A DNA stretch of 64,000 nt from Sindora glabra (GCA_020226215.1 CM035232.1:76626130-76690129), one strand, 5' to 3'. Shown: positions 44,791 through 59,071, numbered from the stretch's first letter. Notes: generated from the letters alone by a model not told the origin. A program made the numbers and translations.

Positions 44791-47700
44791 TATCATGACT
44801 CAATTCTTGGATACTATAATCGACTCAAACACACTTAGCTAGTGTTAGTACATTAATTAGATGTCTTTACAAGCATTTAAAACACTTCTAACTTATTTTC
44901 TTTTTTTAACTCTACTAAGAGTATAAATAAGCATTTATAGAAAATAATATTACTTGCATGTGCCTAAAAAGTTCAAAATATAATTTACATAAACTAAAAG
45001 ATATTTATACAAAAGTGTAATTTTTAAAAAAACATAAATTTGTACACAAGTACTATTAGAAGGTAAAACACCTAATGAGGACCAATCTATTTTTATTCAT
45101 TATCTTCCTTAGGATTTGATCCCATGGATAAAGAAGAAGGAAAAGTTGTCATATAGATTGAGCTAGAATTACTAGCTATGCCTTCCGATGAATGGATTTG
45201 TTGAATGAGATTAACTAGCAAAAGATTAGACTCATAATTTATCTTTCTAAACTTTACATTGTAATTTACTTGGGGACTCATTGTAGGCATTTGGAGTCTA
45301 TAGCAAAATGTTACTTGGAAGGTTCCATAGGGTAAAAGGAAGATTCTTGCACAAGTGTTAGTAATTCTTGTGGGATCCATACTTTATATTTGTAAATAAA
45401 ATACAATGGAAAGAGTATGAGTATTGAAATACTCAACGAATAACTACTCTTCCCTTTTTTCAAAAAAGTTTTCACCATAAAAGATTATATATATAATAAT
45501 GGATAATAATTGATTAAAGCTCTTATGTACTTATTATAGCTTTTATGCATATTTTTTATGAAGTTTGTTAAAGAGAAATGACTATATAGGTTTCACCTTA
45601 TATTTTCAATCTAACCTTATCCTTTACCACCTAAAGCACAAAACTAACAACTTATCCCTCCAACCCTTACCATGCCTTTCCTTTTTTGCGAAGGATGCAT
45701 GTCTCCCCCTATAAATCATATTTATGATGAGCAATGATAAGTGCCATAAGCATTAATCATTCATTTCATTAGGTATGGTCAAAATACCAACTATGCCATA
45801 AGAGTTTTATTAACAAAATTTGCCATTGTTGTGTATTCAACTTTCATCATCACATATCATTATGTCTAAGGTTGATATGTAATCTTTCTATTCAAGGTAA
45901 TGAAAGCTTTTAGCTTTCTTGAATGACTATCTATTATAATTCAAACATCATCAACTATATTATAAATTATAATTTCTTGCAACATTATTCAACAAGAAAT
46001 ACCAAATATTTAGCTTGCTAGATAGTATAAATACTCTCATGGTTTGGTGCCTTTGAGGCTTCTAAGTTAATTAATTATCAAGATCTTATTTAATGTTTCT
46101 AACATATTACTATTTGTTAAACATCAATTATTTTTCAACTTTTTAATTCTTAGGCATTGTTCACATAGTACCCAAATCATAAATTTCAAAACAGGGCATC
46201 ACATGAGTAGTTGCGATGAAAGTCCCTTTTCAACATTCAAATCACTTCTAATTATTGCCAAATTTTTGTACAATATCCTTAATATGTTAAATAATGGAAA
46301 ACTTCATTTATTTCAAAGAAATATCATATTGGTATTGTTCATATAGGACCAAATACATAGGGTTGCTAAAATTGAGTAGTTTTGGAGTTGTTGTAATAAA
46401 ATAGCCTTCTTGGCATCTAAATCAATTTCAATTGCCACCAAATTTTTATACAAGCTTACTAATATATTAATAGCTAAAGAACATTAATTATTTTAAATTT
46501 TCACATTCAAAATGTTGCATAAACAATACCGAACTTTAGAACATAGAACCTAAAATTCTATTTTGAATTCTTATAACTGAAGTCCATAAAAATTCACTTT
46601 TTATATCTCTAAAATTTTTCAAAAAATTCTAATTATTTCCACACCTATCTTAACACTATTTGCAATGTTAAAATACAAAAAATTGAAAATTTACCAATTT
46701 CTAACCCTTAATTCTAAAGAGTACAAAAAACACACACTATTATCCTCCCTTGAAAGTTAATTTCTAAACTTAACAAAACCTTATTGTTATCTTTTAAGAA
46801 AACCTAGTGGATCCTTTCCTACCAATCTTGGCACTAAAATACTAACATCATATTATCATATCAACATTTATATAATACCAAAACCAACCATATAGCACCA
46901 CAAATTAGCTTATCATTTATAATAGTATATATCATCATATTCTTTACCTTTCATGAGAAAACTCAAAGGAACAAGTGATAGTTGCCATTGATATTGAATT
47001 TTTAATTCAATAACCTTTTAAAAGACCTTTTAGAGCAGTAACTTTACTAAAATAAACTAAGTTTTAGGAGCCTTGAAGAGAAGATTTTCATAAAAACTTG
47101 AAGGAGGGAAAGGAAAACCTAGGTTATTTTACAAGAACTTGATGGAATCACTTAGAAAAACCTATTAGAAAATATTGAAAGCTTGAAAACCCTAAAGATG
47201 TCATGGTTTGGGTCGAAGAAAGAGTAGGAATTCTGTTTCAAGAATAGCCTTGAATGCCTTAACTAGAACCTTAATCTAAAGCTTTCTTCATAAGTTTCTT
47301 TTTTTATTTTTTATTTTGTAAAAAATTGGTGACAATTAGCACGTGGTGCATGGTATTTTAGTGTTGAAAATTAGAAAATAATTTTCTCAAAACCATTTAA
47401 GTTTTGCTAAATATAATGTCTAGAAGCAAATACTAACAAATGCCCTTAACTTTTTACTTATTTACATAATTATCATTGACTTCCTCCATAAGCTTGGGCT
47501 TTGCTTGAGCCTTTTTATTTTAATTTTTTTCACTTTTAAGGTCATATTTGGGCCTAAAAAATTGAGCCAAATCAATCAAATGAACCAAGATTATTTACTT
47601 TAATTTTGGGCCTAATCTTTAAATTTCTAGCCTTCTCGATTCTTAATTTCCTATTGGGCCTTTATAAAATTTTTTCAAATTTAATGTTGGATTTTTAATT

Positions 47701-47866
47701 GAATTTTGACTCATACTAGTGCATAATATATTTTCTATAAAAATTTTAGTTAGACATATCCCTAAACCATCTTGAATTCATATAATTACCTTACCAATTT
47801 TTTGGTTAGGGCATTTTCTAGTCAAAATTTCTTCTTAAACCTTCTTACTTTATTTTAGGTATTACA
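44791..47866 (-). mobile_element. Decayed Ty3/gypsy LTR (about 3.1 kb)
   Basis: The left end TATCATGACTC and right end GGTATTACA fit a minus-strand LTR starting TGTAATACC and ending GAGTCATGATA, the same plan as the solo LTR at 12149-15383. The first 690 bases resemble 48594-49045. The outer 5-mers (TTAAC/TTTAT) do not match, so the exact ends are uncertain. No gag/pol inside. A 95-codon minus-strand open frame (45093-45380) lies in a segment absent from the second copy; I do not recognise it and doubt it is coding. Confidence 0.5.
45588..45716 (+). repeat. Inverted-copy repeat, left member
   Basis: GGTTTCACCTTATATTTTCAATC...CATGCCTTTCCTTTTTTGCG...CTCCCCCTATAA reappears inverted at 49765-49890. 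Both copies keep TTTCACCTTATATTTT, AACCTTATC, CATGCCT and TCTCCCCCT. This is probably a shared retrotransposon segment in opposite orientations. Confidence 0.6.
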
Positions 47867-48593
47867 TTTATCTAATGTATGCTCCTTTTTCCCCTATCAG
47901 TATAAGTTATCATTCATAAGCTAAATATTACTAGTTTCAAACACCAATCCTAATAAAAAGGGTGACTTTGGCTCTAACTAATCATGCTTCAATATAACTC
48001 ATCAAAGTCTATGCTACCCTCTTTAAAGTTAAAAATATTTTTGTGAAAATAATTAATTATAACAAGTTAACAAATTTTATGTGAAATTGCTTATAAATAA
48101 ATAAATAAAGGAAATCTAAAGTTAAATCTAATTAAGAGCAAGTATGTGAGGATAGAGGAGATCTTAGGAGCTTATTTTCCATTTTGCTCTTAAGGCCTTT
48201 TTATCTTTTATATACTCCTATTTCAACATATTGCTTTCATTTTCATCTAAAACACCACAACTTTTTCTTCCTTATAACTTCAAGAGATAATCAACCTAAA
48301 CCACTTCCTCCTGTCTTCATATTCCTTAAATCTAAACAAGGTTGGAAATCATAGTCTTCAATCTTTATGAAACTTCTCTTCTTCCCTTTTTTCTTTAGAT
48401 TATGGATAATTTGAGGTTTTAGCTTAAAAAGAGGGATTTTGGTGCCTTAACCTTTAATTCTTATTTGTTAATGTTTGGAGGCAAGTTAATCCATATTTTC
48501 TTCACCCATTGCCTTCTTTAACATAGTAACTAAAAATTTTAAAAATGTTGCGTGATTTGGATGATTAGGATTAATTTTGTGTTAGGTTTCATT

Positions 48594-49045
48594 GTATCAC
48601 AACTCGATTTTTGGATATTGTAATCAGTGTAGAGATACCTGACTAGTATTAATATACCAATCAATTGTCTTTATAAGCCTTTAACACATTCCTAATTTTT
48701 CCTCTTTCATAACTTTTCTAAAAGTATAAATAAGGGTGTATGGAAAATAATTTTACTTGTGCATGCATCAAGAAGTTCAAAACATAAATTATATGTATCA
48801 ATTGTTATTTATACAATAGCATAAAATTTTTGAATACATAACTTTATATATAATTACTATTAAAAGGTAAGACTTCTAGTTAGGACATCACAAAATTCTA
48901 TACTAAAAATGAGATGAAGGTTTACGCATAGATGTCAATCATCTTTGTGATCCATGCTTCGTATTTGTAAGTGAAAATTTGATAAAAGAAGTGTGAGTAT
49001 TAAAGTACTCAGTGTGTGGCTACTTTTCTTCTTTTTCTATAGAGA
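48594..49045 (-). mobile_element. Partial second copy of the same gypsy LTR family
   Basis: It begins TATCACAACTCGATTTTTGG. It matches 44791-45080 (ATACT..TAATC, AGAGTATAAATAA, ACTTGCATGTGCC versus ACTTGTGCATGC, TATTAGAAGGTAA). It then matches 45370-45480 (GATCCATACTT, GAGTATTGAAATACTCA, TTTCACCA). About 280 bases present in the first copy are missing here. Confidence 0.55.
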
Positions 49046-51254
49046 TTTCACCACATTAAATTAGGTAAAAGTATATAAATGGAGTTGATTTAGTTGCCTA
49101 AATGATAGTTTTGTTTTTACAGCTCTAGTGCTACCTAAATTTGACACCTTTAGATTTATCTTGTACTGCATTGGCAAAGCTATGAAATTTATCGTACAAC
49201 AATTAGATTACTCTTTATTCAACATTTTCATAATAACATGGAAAAGTTTGGATTGGTTTCCATTCGAATGATGAAAAGTGGCTTAAGGTACAAGTGTTCA
49301 TATGCTTATATGATGTCCTGTTCTGGAAGCTTTGTTTTGTTATTATATGAATAGTAACTTGAGGTCATAAAACTTGTAAAATGAATAATGTTTCATGTTT
49401 ATTATTGTATTCGACATATGAGACAAAATTTTAGTAAATTATTGAATTGTTTTGGACCTTCTAGGACTCTAATCAATAATATGAATCCCTAACCTTTGAT
49501 AAGTAGAATGTTAATAAAACTTGTTAGAAATATTGTGTGCATTAGTAAAAGTTTGAGAAGCCATTCCTATGGCTAAGAAATGTTACCATTGATAGAACGG
49601 TAAAACCAATCTTAAAAATAATGTTTTAAAAAGATAATGATGAATATGAGATAATGACAAATTATATAAGACATTTATGGCATGGTTGGTATTTAGCCAT
49701 AACTATTAGAATAAATTAAATAGTTAATGTTTTGACATCCTATTACTGTTTACTGTGAATTGTAAGGGGGAGATATAACATCTTTTACAAAGAAGGATAG
49801 GCATGATTAGTTGTAGAGGAAAAATGTTGGTGGCTTTATGCTTAGGGTGGCGGGAGATAAGGTTGGACCAAAAATATAAGGTGAAACTTGTATACCTACC
49901 ATTTGCATTTTCTTAGTAACATATACTGATAATATACATAAAAAAATTTCTTCATAAGACACTAAATAACAATTACATATAAATAAAAGGCTAAATTTTT
50001 GTGTTGAAAACCCTTCCAAATAAGGTGATGAGCAACCGTTTACTAGGAATATTTTATGCTCACTCTTTTATTAAATTAAATTACAAGTATTAATCATGGA
50101 ACTGATGGAGCAAAATGATACTTATGTAGGGACCTTCCAGTCTTCCCATAACACTTATGAGATTCTTTTTCAATACAAAGCATAGTTCACACTTGTAAAT
50201 ATAAGAGTAGATTAAGAAGTAATACCTAGAGAAATAGGCTTAAAGTCTAATCCTATTATAATACATCCTCTTTATTAGGTATCCTACTTGAAAGCTTTAC
50301 CAATAATGATGCCTTTTCTTCCTCCATGGAAACAGATCCAAAGGAATGGAACCTTAATGGATCTAATTAAGAGTCCGCATCATCTAATGTATTATGTAAA
50401 CCATATTTCTGTATAAACAAATTTTGGACGTGTATATGTATATATATGTATATGTATATTAAACTTTAAAACTTTTAATATATATAATTTTATTTTTTGA
50501 GTTTAGATATCTGTGTCCTCTGATAATATTAATATAATAATGATATCAGAGAATTGTAGAGGCTTATATAGATGTCTATTTGGTATGTTAACATTAAATA
50601 GGTATCTTTACATTAGTCATAATAATCATAAGATGGGTTGTGACACCAAAAAACCTAGAAAATAAACTAAGTGGCAATTAACAATCAAGCTACTTACCAA
50701 AAACTTAGGTTAGATTAATGGTCCTTAATAGGTGCAAGTGGAACATACTCAAAAACATGCTTGGATTATGAGACATAAGATGGAATGTGTACTATAGATG
50801 ATGTTGATACAGAAGTTAGAGGTGACTGGGGCATTAGTAATGTAGATAGTTTTGGTACTAGAGAAATAGATACTAGTATTGTTAAAGTAAGTGGCATAGC
50901 TCACAGTACAAGAAGTGTATCGGGTAAATTAGGAACTAATACAATTAGGTTAAAAAGTACCTTAACCTTATACAGAAGGATGTTAATAATTCTCTCATCA
51001 TATATAGTATCATCTAAAAGTGGAACCTTTGAAGCTCACTAATAGCTTCCCTTAGAGGAGTACTGTTCCAAGTAGTTTTAAACTAGATTTATCTTTTATG
51101 GCTGAAGCTGTACTACTCTTATCTATGATAGTTTTCTATGCAGATCTCTAATTTAAAATGAAACTTTTTCCAAAATGTATCATATTATTGAAGATACACA
51201 TTATAACACACCAAAATTGATTATAACTGATTTGCTAAAAATTATGTAATATAG
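49046..51254. other. Intergenic, no gene recognised
   Basis: Apart from the inverted-copy repeat at 49765-49890, I see AT-rich sequence and a TGTGACACC at about 50639 that may be the edge of another gypsy LTR. A plus-strand open frame of 85 codons (50785-51042, starting MCTIDDVDTEVRG) has no recognisable domain and no supporting context; it is most likely a chance frame. Confidence 0.45.
49765..49890 (-). repeat. Inverted-copy repeat, right member
   Basis: The reverse complement (TTTCACCTTATATTTTTGGTCC...CATGCCTATCCTTCTTTG...TATCTCCCCCTTA) matches 45588-45716 over about 125 bases. Confidence 0.6.
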
Positions 51255-52371
51255 TGTGACAGACTAAGTTATACCCCTAGTGATCCCTTGATATATTCTT
51301 TCTCAATTATTTACTAACAATAATCATCATATTGTTTAAGACTTTTTTGCATTAAAAATAGAAGAGAGAAAAGCAAGTAGAAGTGAAATAGGAATGCAAG
51401 CAGAAACATTAATAAAATATAGAATGCAAAATAGAATTCAAATAGTATACATAACAGAATGAACACAAAATCAAATTAAGGGTGTTTGATTTGAAATTAA
51501 AATAAATTTAGTGAACAAAACAAAACATAGATGTAAAATAGAAAAAAAGAAAACTAATATAGCAAAGTAGTTAATATAACGATTTAAGAGCTCGTAGTGT
51601 GGATTAATTATAGATCACAAAATATTTGACCATTATAATTGATTTGTCAACATTGAATTATTTGAAAACCTTGCAATAATTATTGAATCCTATGCTAAAT
51701 GACCATCTTAAATTTGATCAATTAAGATTAGCAGGATTAAGCAATAGTTATAATTTGTAAAGTTACATTGAAATTGATTTGAAGATAGAATTTAGTTGAA
51801 TTGAAGGATTAAACTAGAAACCTTTGATTTTAAACAACCATAATTTCATATAAAAATAGATAAAAATTAGAAATCATAAAGTTAAGTACCAATTATATCA
51901 AATTAACATTTGACACATGCAATTTCAAGCAATCAACACAAAGAAAGAGGAAAAGAGGAAAATTAATTAGAAGAAATTAACATTACAAACTATGATCTTA
52001 TAATCCAATTGATATGAGCCTCAAAACCTTTGAATGAATTAGAAATTTATCCTTACATGGCTGAAAAACAAGGAATTTCAAAGAAGGAGAAAAACTTTCT
52101 TTATTGAATTGTGTAGTGTGTTAAAGTGTGTAGTGTTTTTGCCCTTTATCTAGCTTGATAGCCCTAAAACCTAATGGACCTAAATCCTATGCCTTTTAGT
52201 GTTACAAAGAATAAGGCCTTGATAACTTCAAAAGCCCAAAACCTATTTTACAAAATTTGTACTTTAAAAGTTATAATAGTGAAATTTCATAGGTGATTGC
52301 AATGCTGCTATGCATAAAAATTAGTTAAAAACTAGTTTGCTACATGATAATATAGTATAATGAAACAATTA
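51255..52371 (+). repeat. First (direct) copy of the 51-56 kb repeat family
   Basis: It begins CCCTAGTGATCCCTTGATAT and aligns with the left arm at 52372. Shared blocks include AACTAATATAGCAAAGTAG, GATTTGATCAATTAAGATTAG, GATTAAGCAA and GAAATTAGAAATCA-like runs. It ends where the second copy begins, making a head-to-tail pair with period about 1.1 kb. Probably LTR- or retrotransposon-derived; no coding capacity seen. Confidence 0.7.
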
Positions 52372-55300
52372 GGTCATAACCCTAGTGATCCCTTGATATT
52401 ATCTTTTCTAATTGAATTCCTAATAATATATATACAATTATTTAATTTATTATGCAATAAAAACACAAGAAGCTAATGCAATAGATGCAAAATAGAATAG
52501 CAGAATTGGGGGTGGTTTTGTGAATTTAAATTAAATTGAATGTATTAAACAAAGTAAAAACTTAGAGCAAATAGATAGAGGAAGGAAAACTAATGTAGCG
52601 AAATAGCTGATTCAAGGAATTGAAAGCTTTAGTTTAGATTAGTCATTGATCAATTAGGATTTGACTTTTGCTAATTAATTCTTCAACCTTGGATTACTTG
52701 GAACTCCTACAATAACCCTTGAATTCTAAGGTAGATTATCATCTAAGATTTGATTAATTAAGATTAGTCGATTAAGCAACCACTATAATCCTTATGCTAG
52801 ATTAAAATTAATTTAAAGATAGAATTCAGTTAAATTAGAAACCTCCAAATTAATCCCTCAACCCTCTGACCCTATATGTGAAACTATGATTTACCAACCA
52901 TAATTCAACATTAAAATAGCAAAGAAATTAGAAATCACAAGGATGAACATCAATTATACCTATTCAACATCCAACACATGTAATCTTAAGAATTTAGGAC
53001 AAGTAGATAAGGGAAGAGAAAAATTAATAAAAGAAAATAAACCTTACAATCCATAACCTTATAATTTAGATGAAGAGAACCTTAAATTCCTTGAATCAAC
53101 CATGGGTTTAAGCTTCCATTGAAGAACAAAAGAGAAAAAGAAGAAGAAAAGAAAACTCTCTGCTGAGTGCTGTGTTAAAGTCTGAATAGTTTAATGAGTT
53201 ATCCTTATTATTTAACCTAATTAAGTTAAAACCGTATTGGACTTGGATTGTATGTCTCTTAGGATTACACTAGTAGGGCTTTCTTAACTTTTAGGAGCCT
53301 AGACTTATTTTTAACAAGACAATTAATTCCAACAGTCACATCAGCAAATTCCTATAGGTTTGACTTCCAATAAGTTTTTGAACATTGAAACAAAGTAATT
53401 TGAAAATAATCCATGACCATCAAAGTTGTAGGATTGTGTCTTGTGGAAATTAGGGTGCTGCTTCCATGTTAATTTGACCTTTATAGCTCCAGGTATGGCC
53501 CAAAAACTAAGGCAAGCTCAATTGGGATAGAGATATGACTTCAACTTCTTAGTCACATATGACCTCTAACACATTTGAATTGGGCTTGGACCAAAACATA
53601 AAAGTTGTAGCTTTCTCTTTAAACTTTTCAAAAATATAAAGATCACCTCAATTTGACATTTAGGGCTTAAAATATAGTTAAAAAATAAAAATAGTATCAA
53701 AATCTAACATTAATCGAATAAATTTAGAATATTATAAAATTAACCACAAATTATAAAACAAGGTCAATTCTATAAAATTAAGCATATGTAATATATTAAA
53801 AGGCATGAAATAAGAGAAAATAATATAGGTAAAATTTTGTATATCAATTAGGTATAATGCACATTCCACAGATGTTAGTAACCTTAATTAAACACATTAT
53901 GGATAGTATTTGTGAAAATATATCCACAAGTAGAATTAGTAATAAATTTATCTAATGAAATAGCTATTACATTGATAATCTAATCATTATTTATTCAAAT
54001 AACATTTTTATATAAGACATATATTAAAATCATTTTACCATGAGATAATAGGTAATTCTATCTTAATCATATAGATAAAACATAATCTATTTATGAATAT
54101 GAAATAAATATTCCACTATCAAAATAATTGCATGAAGGCATAAAAAGTTCATTCTTATTACTTTGAGTCAACCTTAATCACATGTATCCTATGTCATTCT
54201 GTGTGACTCAAAATACGAGGCATTAGGTTAATCTCCTAACCTCTCCATAAGGGTTATATAATTACATAATCATGTCACAATGTCACATACATCATTCAAG
54301 CTGATAATCTGATGTACAAGATTTTGTTTATATTATTTCCTTATATTTTATTCCTCTTAATATGTTATATATATTCAATTTTATAGAATTGGCCTTATTG
54401 TGTAATTAGGTGTTGGTTGTATAATGTTTTGAAATTATTCGATTAATGCTAGATTTTTTACATTATTTAAGATTTTTAGCCACAACTTAAGTTTTATATG
54501 TTAAAATTAGGTGATCTTTATATTATTAGAAAGCTTGGTGGAAGCTCTAAAACTTTCATGTTTTAGCTAAAACCCAGTTTGGACATTTAGAAGGTTAAAA
54601 ATGGCTATGAAACTAATCTTTTGTTTTTGTCCAAATTGAACTAGTCTTAGCTTTTAGGCCATATCTATATCTTTAGAGGTCCAATTAGGGTGAAACTAGT
54701 GCCTAAAGTTTCCTAAAACCTACCCAACAACTTCCATTTTTGTGATTTAGTGAAACTACATAGTTTTGGGGGTCGTACAATAGTTAGAAGTTAAATTGAT
54801 GAGATTTTACTATAATATCTCTTTTAGTGTATTATTTTATAAATTAAGTTTTGGCCTTCTAAAATTAACAAGGCCCCTTTCTTTTTAAACTTATGAGGTA
54901 TATTATCTTGCCCTATTAGGTTGTAGTATAGAAAATTAGATTATAGGGTTTATGGCTTAAAAGGCAAGAATATATAACTTTAGATAACTTTCTTCTCTTT
55001 TCCAAGTTTTTTCTTTTTCATCTATGGAAAGCTAATTCTCTAATTAATTTAAGGAATTTAAGGCTCATCTTAGTTTGGATTATGAGATTTTAAACTGTAA
55101 TATTGACTTTTATTAATTGATTTTTCTTTTTCTCTGTTCCTCTTATCTAATTTTGTATAATTGCATGACTTGGATACTGATTTGGTGTTATTTATGTTCA
55201 TTTATGTGACTTATGATATTTATTTGGTTTTATGTTGAATGTTAATTGGTTAATCATCATTCTTCTTATAAGAATAGAGGATTAGATGATTAGATTAGAC

Positions 55301-55770
55301 GTTTCTAGTTTAATCCTTCAATTTAGCTAAAATCAATCTAGCTTTACATATTATAATGATTGCTTGATTTTGTTAATCTAATTTGATAAAATCCTAGATG
55401 GTTAACTCGTGTAGAATTAGTGAATCATTGTAATAGTTTTAAATGATTATAAATCGAAAAGTCAATTGCAATTGTTACATATATTGTGATATGTGATTAA
55501 TCTATTAAAAAGTTCTAAATTCCTTATATCGATTGTGTCTTTCTAGTATTTTTTATATTAATTTTTCATTCTATTTCTAATATTTCAATCTATTTAATTT
55601 TGAATTAACCCCCTTTAAATTAGTTCTATTTACATTCCTACATCTTGTTTGCATAAAGTTTGTTTAATTGCTTAATTTTATTTCTATTTACTTTTTTTTA
55701 ATTTTGTAATTATAGTAGGTAATTGAATGTGAAAGGACATCTTAAATGGATCACTAGGTGTTTGATCTAA
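52372..55770. repeat. Large imperfect inverted repeat (foldback), arms about 1.45 kb
   Basis: The left arm 52372-53870 and right arm 54310-55770 are reverse complements at moderate identity. Both carry CCTAGTGATCC at the outer ends. Internally, TATGGCCCAAAAACTAAGG pairs with TATGGCCTAAAAGCTAAGA, and ATAAAGATCACCTCAATTTG pairs with ATAAAGATCACCTAATTTTA. TTCTATAAAATTAAGCATATG pairs near the centre. The unpaired centre is about 440 bases (53871-54309) and non-coding. It is either a foldback-type element or two LTR-like units in opposite orientation. Confidence 0.7.
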
Positions 55771-55799
55771 TTTGTTACCTTATATTACAAATTTTTTAT

Positions 55800-58607
55800 C
55801 AAACCAATAATTTCTAATTTTGATTTGCTTCGATAACCATCTTAATGGCATAGGCATTCAAGTTTTTTCAAATAAAACTCTCACCAATTCATTTTCACAT
55901 AGGGCACTCACTAGCCCATTTTTCACATAGGAAACTTTTTGGCCTATTTTTGATATAACAAGGTAAGGTCAAAATACCATCCAAAGCCATAATTAAAATA
56001 TAACATAAATAAAATCTAGTAAGAGAGAATTACAGTTGCCTTATCACATTTCTAATGATCACAAGAAATATAGGTGCTTCCATTTTGTATGATAGATTAC
56101 TATATCACTTTCAAGAGCTCACCAACATGGAGCTTCAATCACATATACTTTCATATATAAATATATTGTGCATATACAAGTCATAGAACAATTTATGTCA
56201 ATGTTCATACACTAATCATGCAATAAGCCTATGATCACAATGGAACCTATAGAGCAATGCCCGTTTCTTCCATAGAATTTCTATTGACATTTAACCTCTT
56301 AGCACATTAGTATGCTATTAAACATGCAACATATCATTCGAATATAGTCAATAACTTATAGTACCCACAACTAAAACTGTAGAGTTCTTAACTTAGATTT
56401 TTCAAGCTCTAAACTTTTATTTCTAAGTAGGTTTAATTCTTTACTTTTTGTATTATTCTAACAATTAAGAGAACTATTTTTTCTTACTTACTTAATCATA
56501 AATACTTACTGCCCAATAGTATAAAACTTCATTATATCACTATATAATAACATTCAAAAGTTAAGAAAACAATCACAAATCCTCACTAAGTTTTAACAAG
56601 AATTCTTAGAAATTTTATTTAAGATAGCAAACTTTATTAAATTTTTTCCAAAATTTATAAAATTAAAATAGGGGTTTAAAATTTATATTTAAACCTTTTT
56701 AGTGCCTAAAACAAGTTACATAAGTTATCCATATATCCAACTATTGGAACACTTCAAAATGGGCTTCCTTTGTTCTCAAAAATTAATTTTATATGAAAAT
56801 CTTTATGAAACTTTTTAAAAATTTCTAGCCAAGTATTTAGAACTCTAAACATAATTTGAAAACTATTTTAATCATAAATAGGTTACTCATGTCACCAAAC
56901 ATTTTATTAGTAAAAACCATTTTGTAGGAAAACTTTTACTACCTGAAAACATCAATTTAGAAAATGACTTTTCAACACTAAATCATAAGTTTTCAAATAT
57001 GTTTTTGAACTTATTCTTTCTAAACAATTTTTATATAAATATTTATAAATATTACTAAATAGTTTAAAACATAATGTATCATTTTTTCCCCATAAAATTT
57101 ATTTATTTTTGGCACTTGGCAGCATAAAACCTAAAAGATTGTAAGGCTTATTTCAAAACACTTTTTGTTTGAAAATTTTGATATAATCATTTTAAAACAT
57201 CCATATAAAAGTCAAGTTTAGTGTTTACCTAATTTTATCATGAAAAATAGATTTTTTTTCCACGAAAACAAGGACAGCTCGAGAGCTGCCCAAGGATGAC
57301 ATAAAACCATGTTTCCAAAACCTGATTTTTCATCCATTCTATCATTTCTAATTTAATATAGAACATAGATTTTTCTATTGTAAAAACCAGATTTCCTCAT
57401 TTAAAACCAAGGAATTGTGAGATCCTTCAAACTTTCTCAACAACATTTTTGTTTTATTTTCATGTAAAATTATTTTTTTAAACTTTCTACTATAAACCAT
57501 TTTGAAATCATCTTCCATAAAAACAATTTTTTCAAATTTTTTTATTAAAAACTTAAAAAACATGTTAGCAACTAATCCACCATAGGAACCATGGCTTTAG
57601 CACAACAATCACATACACACACATATATCTTATGCATAAATATCATCAAGAAAGAAAACTAAAAAGAAAAATAGTAGATCTCTATTCAAAAAAGCTTGTA
57701 GAATTTATTTCTTTCACCTATAATCCTAAGTGTGGCATCCAAAATAACATAGGGTTAGTGAAAAATAGCTTCTACCTCTATTAAAAGATCAAAAGAGCTT
57801 CCAATTCTAACCAATCCTAAAAAACACTTAAACAACTAATAAAATCTCACTAAAAAAAGTAAAGAGCTCCCAAGATTGTGCTTCTTCTCTCTAAATTCCC
57901 TTTCTAGCAATGGGCTTGGTGTGAGAGGAAATGAATGAAGCTTGGCTATTTATAAGAGAATTCTTAAGTGCTTATCAAATAGAGATAGGATGACATCATC
58001 TAGAAGCTTTGGGACTAAAAAGGGTATGGTTTTGGCTTCCTTTGGATGTGCTAATTGCATTTCAACTAGCCTTCTTACTTTAAGCTTATCATATGAGAAT
58101 GATGCAAAGAATATTCCATATCACAATAGCATGATTCTTAGAATATTCTAATCTAAGCTTATCATATTTGATGACTAAGCTTTATAGAAGCTTCTTAGGC
58201 TTAATGATCAAGTAACTCTTATCCAAGTCATCAAGTTCTATTTACCAAATAATTATATAATAATGAAATTCAATTAGTAATTACACTAAATCTTTCACAC
58301 TAATCCAATTTCCTTTCTTTCCTCTTAGTAGCTATTCATACCCTTCTAAATGGACATAAAATTTCAAAATTTCCACCTTAAGAATATTTTATGATGCTCT
58401 TATGTAAAAAAATTAGATTATTCCTAAACCTTATTAAGTATTTCTAAGGTTTTTCTTAAATAAATCCTAATAAATTTTCTTTTTAATAAAACTAATGAAT
58501 ACTTCTACCAACAATAATAAGTATTTCTATTAATTATTTACTAATAGTCACTTTTTGTTTAATTCTATAAATTCCATCTACTAGAATTTTTACTAGGTAT
58601 TACATGG
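55800..58607 (-). mobile_element. Decayed Ty3/gypsy LTR, minus strand
   Basis: The right edge ACTAGGTATTACA is a minus-strand TGTAATACC start. A minus-strand TATA box (CTTATAAATAG, 57946-57956) is followed by a leader-like segment. Short repeats of CACATAGG..CAC/GCCCA (55895-55950) recall the tandem motifs in the LTR at 60424. Stretches resemble 44791-47866 (GGTCAAAATACCA...GCCATAA). Left edge and target duplication were not found. Confidence 0.5.
57946..57956 (-). promoter_or_regulatory. TATA box of a gypsy LTR
   Basis: Minus-strand CTTATAAATAG within the LTR-like sequence; a good match to the plant TATAAATA consensus. Predicted only from sequence. Confidence 0.5.
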
Positions 58608-59071
58608 TGTTCTATAGATTTTCTTGCATGAAAAATTTTCACTTGCCATTAATAGCCTTCAAATTTCAATTTACTCACACCCAACCTAAGCTAAACTATA
58701 AAAAAACATTACCATTTTGAAACATCATAACCCATCATGCAATTAACCAATTTAATGCATCAAATATCTTTTTCATATATGATCCTTAAATATACTATAA
58801 ACACACCAAAACTTAATGATACAATAAATTTAACTTAAAAATTAGGTAAAATACTACTCACAGGATTGAGAAAAGTGGATTGAAATGTAGAATAAGATAA
58901 TTAGAGCCTATACTCATTAGATAAAAAAGAATTTATGGGTTAGGGCTTTGGTGGCTCAACCTCTATAATCCAATCTAGTTTAAAATTCATGTATAAAAGA
59001 GAAAATAGATGAAGATGGAAGAGGTTAATTAATGAGGAATCAATAATTAAATAGTTACTTACCTTGAGGAG
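58608..59071. other. Intergenic, no gene recognised
   Basis: AT-rich, no coding or RNA feature. The last bases, CCTTGAGGAG, may be the polypurine tract of the LTR that follows. Confidence 0.45.

Noticed and set aside
50785..51042. 85-codon plus-strand frame
   Set aside because: Low-complexity Ser/Thr-rich translation with no domain, no exon context and no promoter; probably chance.
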